From positions 372,001-436,000 of the forward strand of contig NZ_WHLY01000002.1 of NCBI RefSeq assembly GCF_009296315.1: a stretch of DNA of 64,000 nt, written 5' to 3'. Positions 62,730-64,000 of the stretch are shown piece by piece. The first letter of the stretch is position 1. Each line of letters opens with the position of its first letter. The notes under the pieces are model-generated. The model saw only the letters and a program-made list of their open reading frames with translations, did not search any database and was not told the origin of the DNA. The translations under genes and the position numbers were made by a program. Source of the DNA: Salmonirosea aquatica (GTDB taxonomy: Bacteria > Bacteroidota > Bacteroidia > Cytophagales > Spirosomataceae).

Positions 62730-63854
62730 ATGAGAAAAGTACTGTTCATCGACCGCGACGGCACGATCATCGTGGAGCCCATAAGCGACCAACAGGTCGA
62801 TTCGCTGGAAAAATTGGAATTCCTGCCCAAAGCCATTTCCAACCTGCGGCGCATTGCCGAAGAAACTGACTACGAACTGGTGATGGTGACCAATCAGGAT
62901 GGGCTGGGTACCGATTCGTTTCCCGAAGGTACCTTCTGGCCCGCTCACAATAAAATGATGCAAACGCTGGCGGGTGAAAATATTCATTTTGAAGCAGTAC
63001 TCATTGACCGTACTTTCCCTCACGAGCAGGCTCCTACCCGCAAGCCCGGAACCGGCCTGCTGACGGAATATATGAAAGGTACCTATGACCTGGCCAATAG
63101 CTACGTGATCGGTGACCGCCTCACCGATGTGCAACTGGCGGTCAATCTCGGAGCCAAAGCGTTGCTCATCGCGCCGAAACGTCCCGCTGAGGGAATTTCA
63201 GAAGAAATGAATTCAGCGATTGCCCTGGTTACCGACGACTGGGATACGATTTTCGAAAAACTAAAACTACCCGCCCGTACGGCGATCGTACAGCGCAACA
63301 CCAAAGAAACCGAAATCAGTGTTCGGCTGAACCTGGATGGTACCGGTCAGTCGGCCATGCAGACGGGCCTGGGTTTTTTCGACCACATGCTCGACCAACT
63401 CGCCCGGCACTCGGGCGCCGACCTGGCCATTACGGTAAAAGGCGACCTGCACATCGACGAACACCATACCATCGAGGATACCGCTCTGGCCTTGGGCGAA
63501 GCCTACCGACAGGCGCTGGGTGACAAGCGCGGCATCAGCCGTTATGGCTTCCTGCTGCCGATGGATGAAGCCCTGGCTCAGGTTGCTATTGATTTTTCGG
63601 GAAGGCCCTGGTTGGTGTGGGAAGCCGAGTTCCGGCGGGAGAAAATCGGCGAGATGCCCACCGAAATGTTCTACCATTTTTTCAAGTCCTTTTCCGACGC
63701 CTCGCTCTGTAACCTGAATATCAAAGTAGAAGGTCAGAACGAGCACCACAAGATCGAAGCTATTTTCAAGGCCTTCGCAAAAGCCATCAAAATGGCGGTG
63801 CAGCGCGATATCAAGTCCCTGGATGTCTTGCCCTCTACCAAGGGAGTATTATAA
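62730..63854 (+). CDS. hisB: bifunctional histidinol-phosphatase/imidazoleglycerol-phosphate dehydratase
   Basis: A 374-residue fused histidine-biosynthesis enzyme. The N-terminal HAD-family phosphatase has the nucleophile motif FIDRDGTI (Asp8, Asp10), four Cys/His-type zinc-site candidates ([10 protein letters not shown]) and [10 protein letters not shown]. The dehydratase starts about residue 190 ([13 protein letters not shown]), with [30 protein letters not shown] and the C-terminal [20 protein letters not shown] repeat (shown in part). The usual his operon partners are not in the window; it stands apart from a methyltransferase gene. Confidence 0.94.
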   Translation: MRKVLFIDRDGTIIVEPISDQQVDSLEKLEFLPKAISNLRRIAEETDYELVMVTNQDGLGTDSFPEGTFWPAHNKMMQTLAGENIHFEAVLIDRTFPHEQAPTRKPGTGLLTEYMKGTYDLANSYVIGDRLTDVQLAVNLGAKALLIAPKRPAEGISEEMNSAIALVTDDWDTIFEKLKLPARTAIVQRNTKETEISVRLNLDGTGQSAMQTGLGFFDHMLDQLARHSGADLAITVKGDLHIDEHHTIEDTALALGEAYRQALGDKRGISRYGFLLPMDEALAQVAIDFSGRPWLVWEAEFRREKIGEMPTEMFYHFFKSFSDASLCNLNIKVEGQNEHHKIEAIFKAFAKAIKMAVQRDIKSLDVLPSTKGVL

Positions 63855-63868
63855 ATTTTTGAGAAAGA

Positions 63869-63900
63869 TTGCTCTGCTCGTGTTTCCGTTTGTATTTTTG
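63869..63900 (+). promoter_or_regulatory. promoter for the gene at the right window edge
   Basis: The -33 TTG (63869-63871) and the -7 TATTTTTG (63893-63900), 21 nt apart, match the Bacteroidota consensus. The predicted transcript starts near 63907, about 30 nt before the ATG at 63937. Confidence 0.6.
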
Positions 63901-63936
63901 CACAAAACAAAATCATCCCACAAAAGTACTCGCCTT

Positions 63937-64000
63937 ATGTTCATGAATATCGTTGCCCTCGTGTTCTATACCCTACTTTTAGGTTCTGCTTTTATAGTAG
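63937..64000 (+). CDS. start of a membrane or exported protein, truncated by window end
   Basis: The frame from the ATG remains open to the window end (21 codons). It encodes a hydrophobic N-terminus (M-F-M-N-I-V-A-L-V-F-Y-T-L-L-L-G-S) compatible with a transmembrane helix or signal peptide. A good promoter precedes it. The family cannot be told. Confidence 0.45.
   Translation, partial: MFMNIVALVFYTLLLGSAFIV

Noticed and set aside
1-64000. tRNA or rRNA genes
   Set aside because: No cloverleaf-like sequence or rRNA-like segment was seen in any spacer on reading; a dedicated search could not be run.

Overview
The window looks like chromosomal DNA from a Bacteroidota bacterium of the order Cytophagales, probably Spirosomaceae (Dyadobacter/Persicitalea-like); the genus is inference. 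The evidence is the gene content (DUF5723, NamZ/DUF1343, AraC-controlled sugar genes next to TIM-barrel epimerase and Gfo/Idh genes, LysR next to ferredoxin reductase and ferredoxin), several promoters of the phylum-specific type (TTG, about 20 nt, TAnnTTTG), weak or absent Shine-Dalgarno sequences, and a GC content in the mid-50s by eye. No rRNA, tRNA, CRISPR array, transposase or prophage was seen.

Layout. 1-7 kb: a truncated FAD oxidoreductase with a multi-pass 4Fe-4S membrane protein, a secreted esterase, the muramidase NamZ, a DJ-1-like protein and RfbC. 7-10 kb: pyrF, lysA and truC. 10-18 kb: a circularly permuted ATP-grasp protein, a DUF5723 outer-membrane protein, RhlE, lipoprotein MsrB and PBP1A. 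18-21.6 kb: a cupredoxin-dehydrogenase-HEAT protein with a frameshift and an unrecognised 102-residue beta-rich protein between two terminators. 21.7-25 kb: LysR, ferredoxin reductase, 2Fe-2S ferredoxin and a lipoprotein. 25-28 kb: an MsbA-like ABC exporter and DUF4126. 28-35 kb: a sugar-catabolic operon (AraC, GH88-like hydrolase, TIM-barrel epimerase, Gfo/Idh dehydrogenase, SDR, MFS) whose spacers each carry an inverted repeat. 35-38 kb: a low-GC, singly inserted NB-ARC/TPR STAND ATPase. 38-52 kb: M20 peptidase, DUF421, nitrilase, Tat-exported epimerase, BCCT transporter, Bcr/CflA efflux pump, small enzymes, two secreted carbohydrate-active proteins sharing a C-terminal module, and Pgi. 52-60 kb: a two-component system followed by a TolC/adaptor/CusA-type heavy-metal efflux system. 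60-64 kb: a small secreted protein, a solitary gamma-class adenine methyltransferase, bifunctional HisB and the start of another gene.

Four features stand out. The palindrome GGTACC is strongly over-represented (about 115 copies by hand count against about 18 expected). Four genes each appear to have lost one base, all explicable as one G missing from a G run, so sequencing error or slippage should be checked first. The spacers of the 28-34 kb operon share an inverted-repeat architecture with different sequences. The NB-ARC/TPR gene lacks GGTACC, is AT-richer than its neighbours and carries nearly identical tandem repeats, which fits a horizontally acquired defence or signalling gene.
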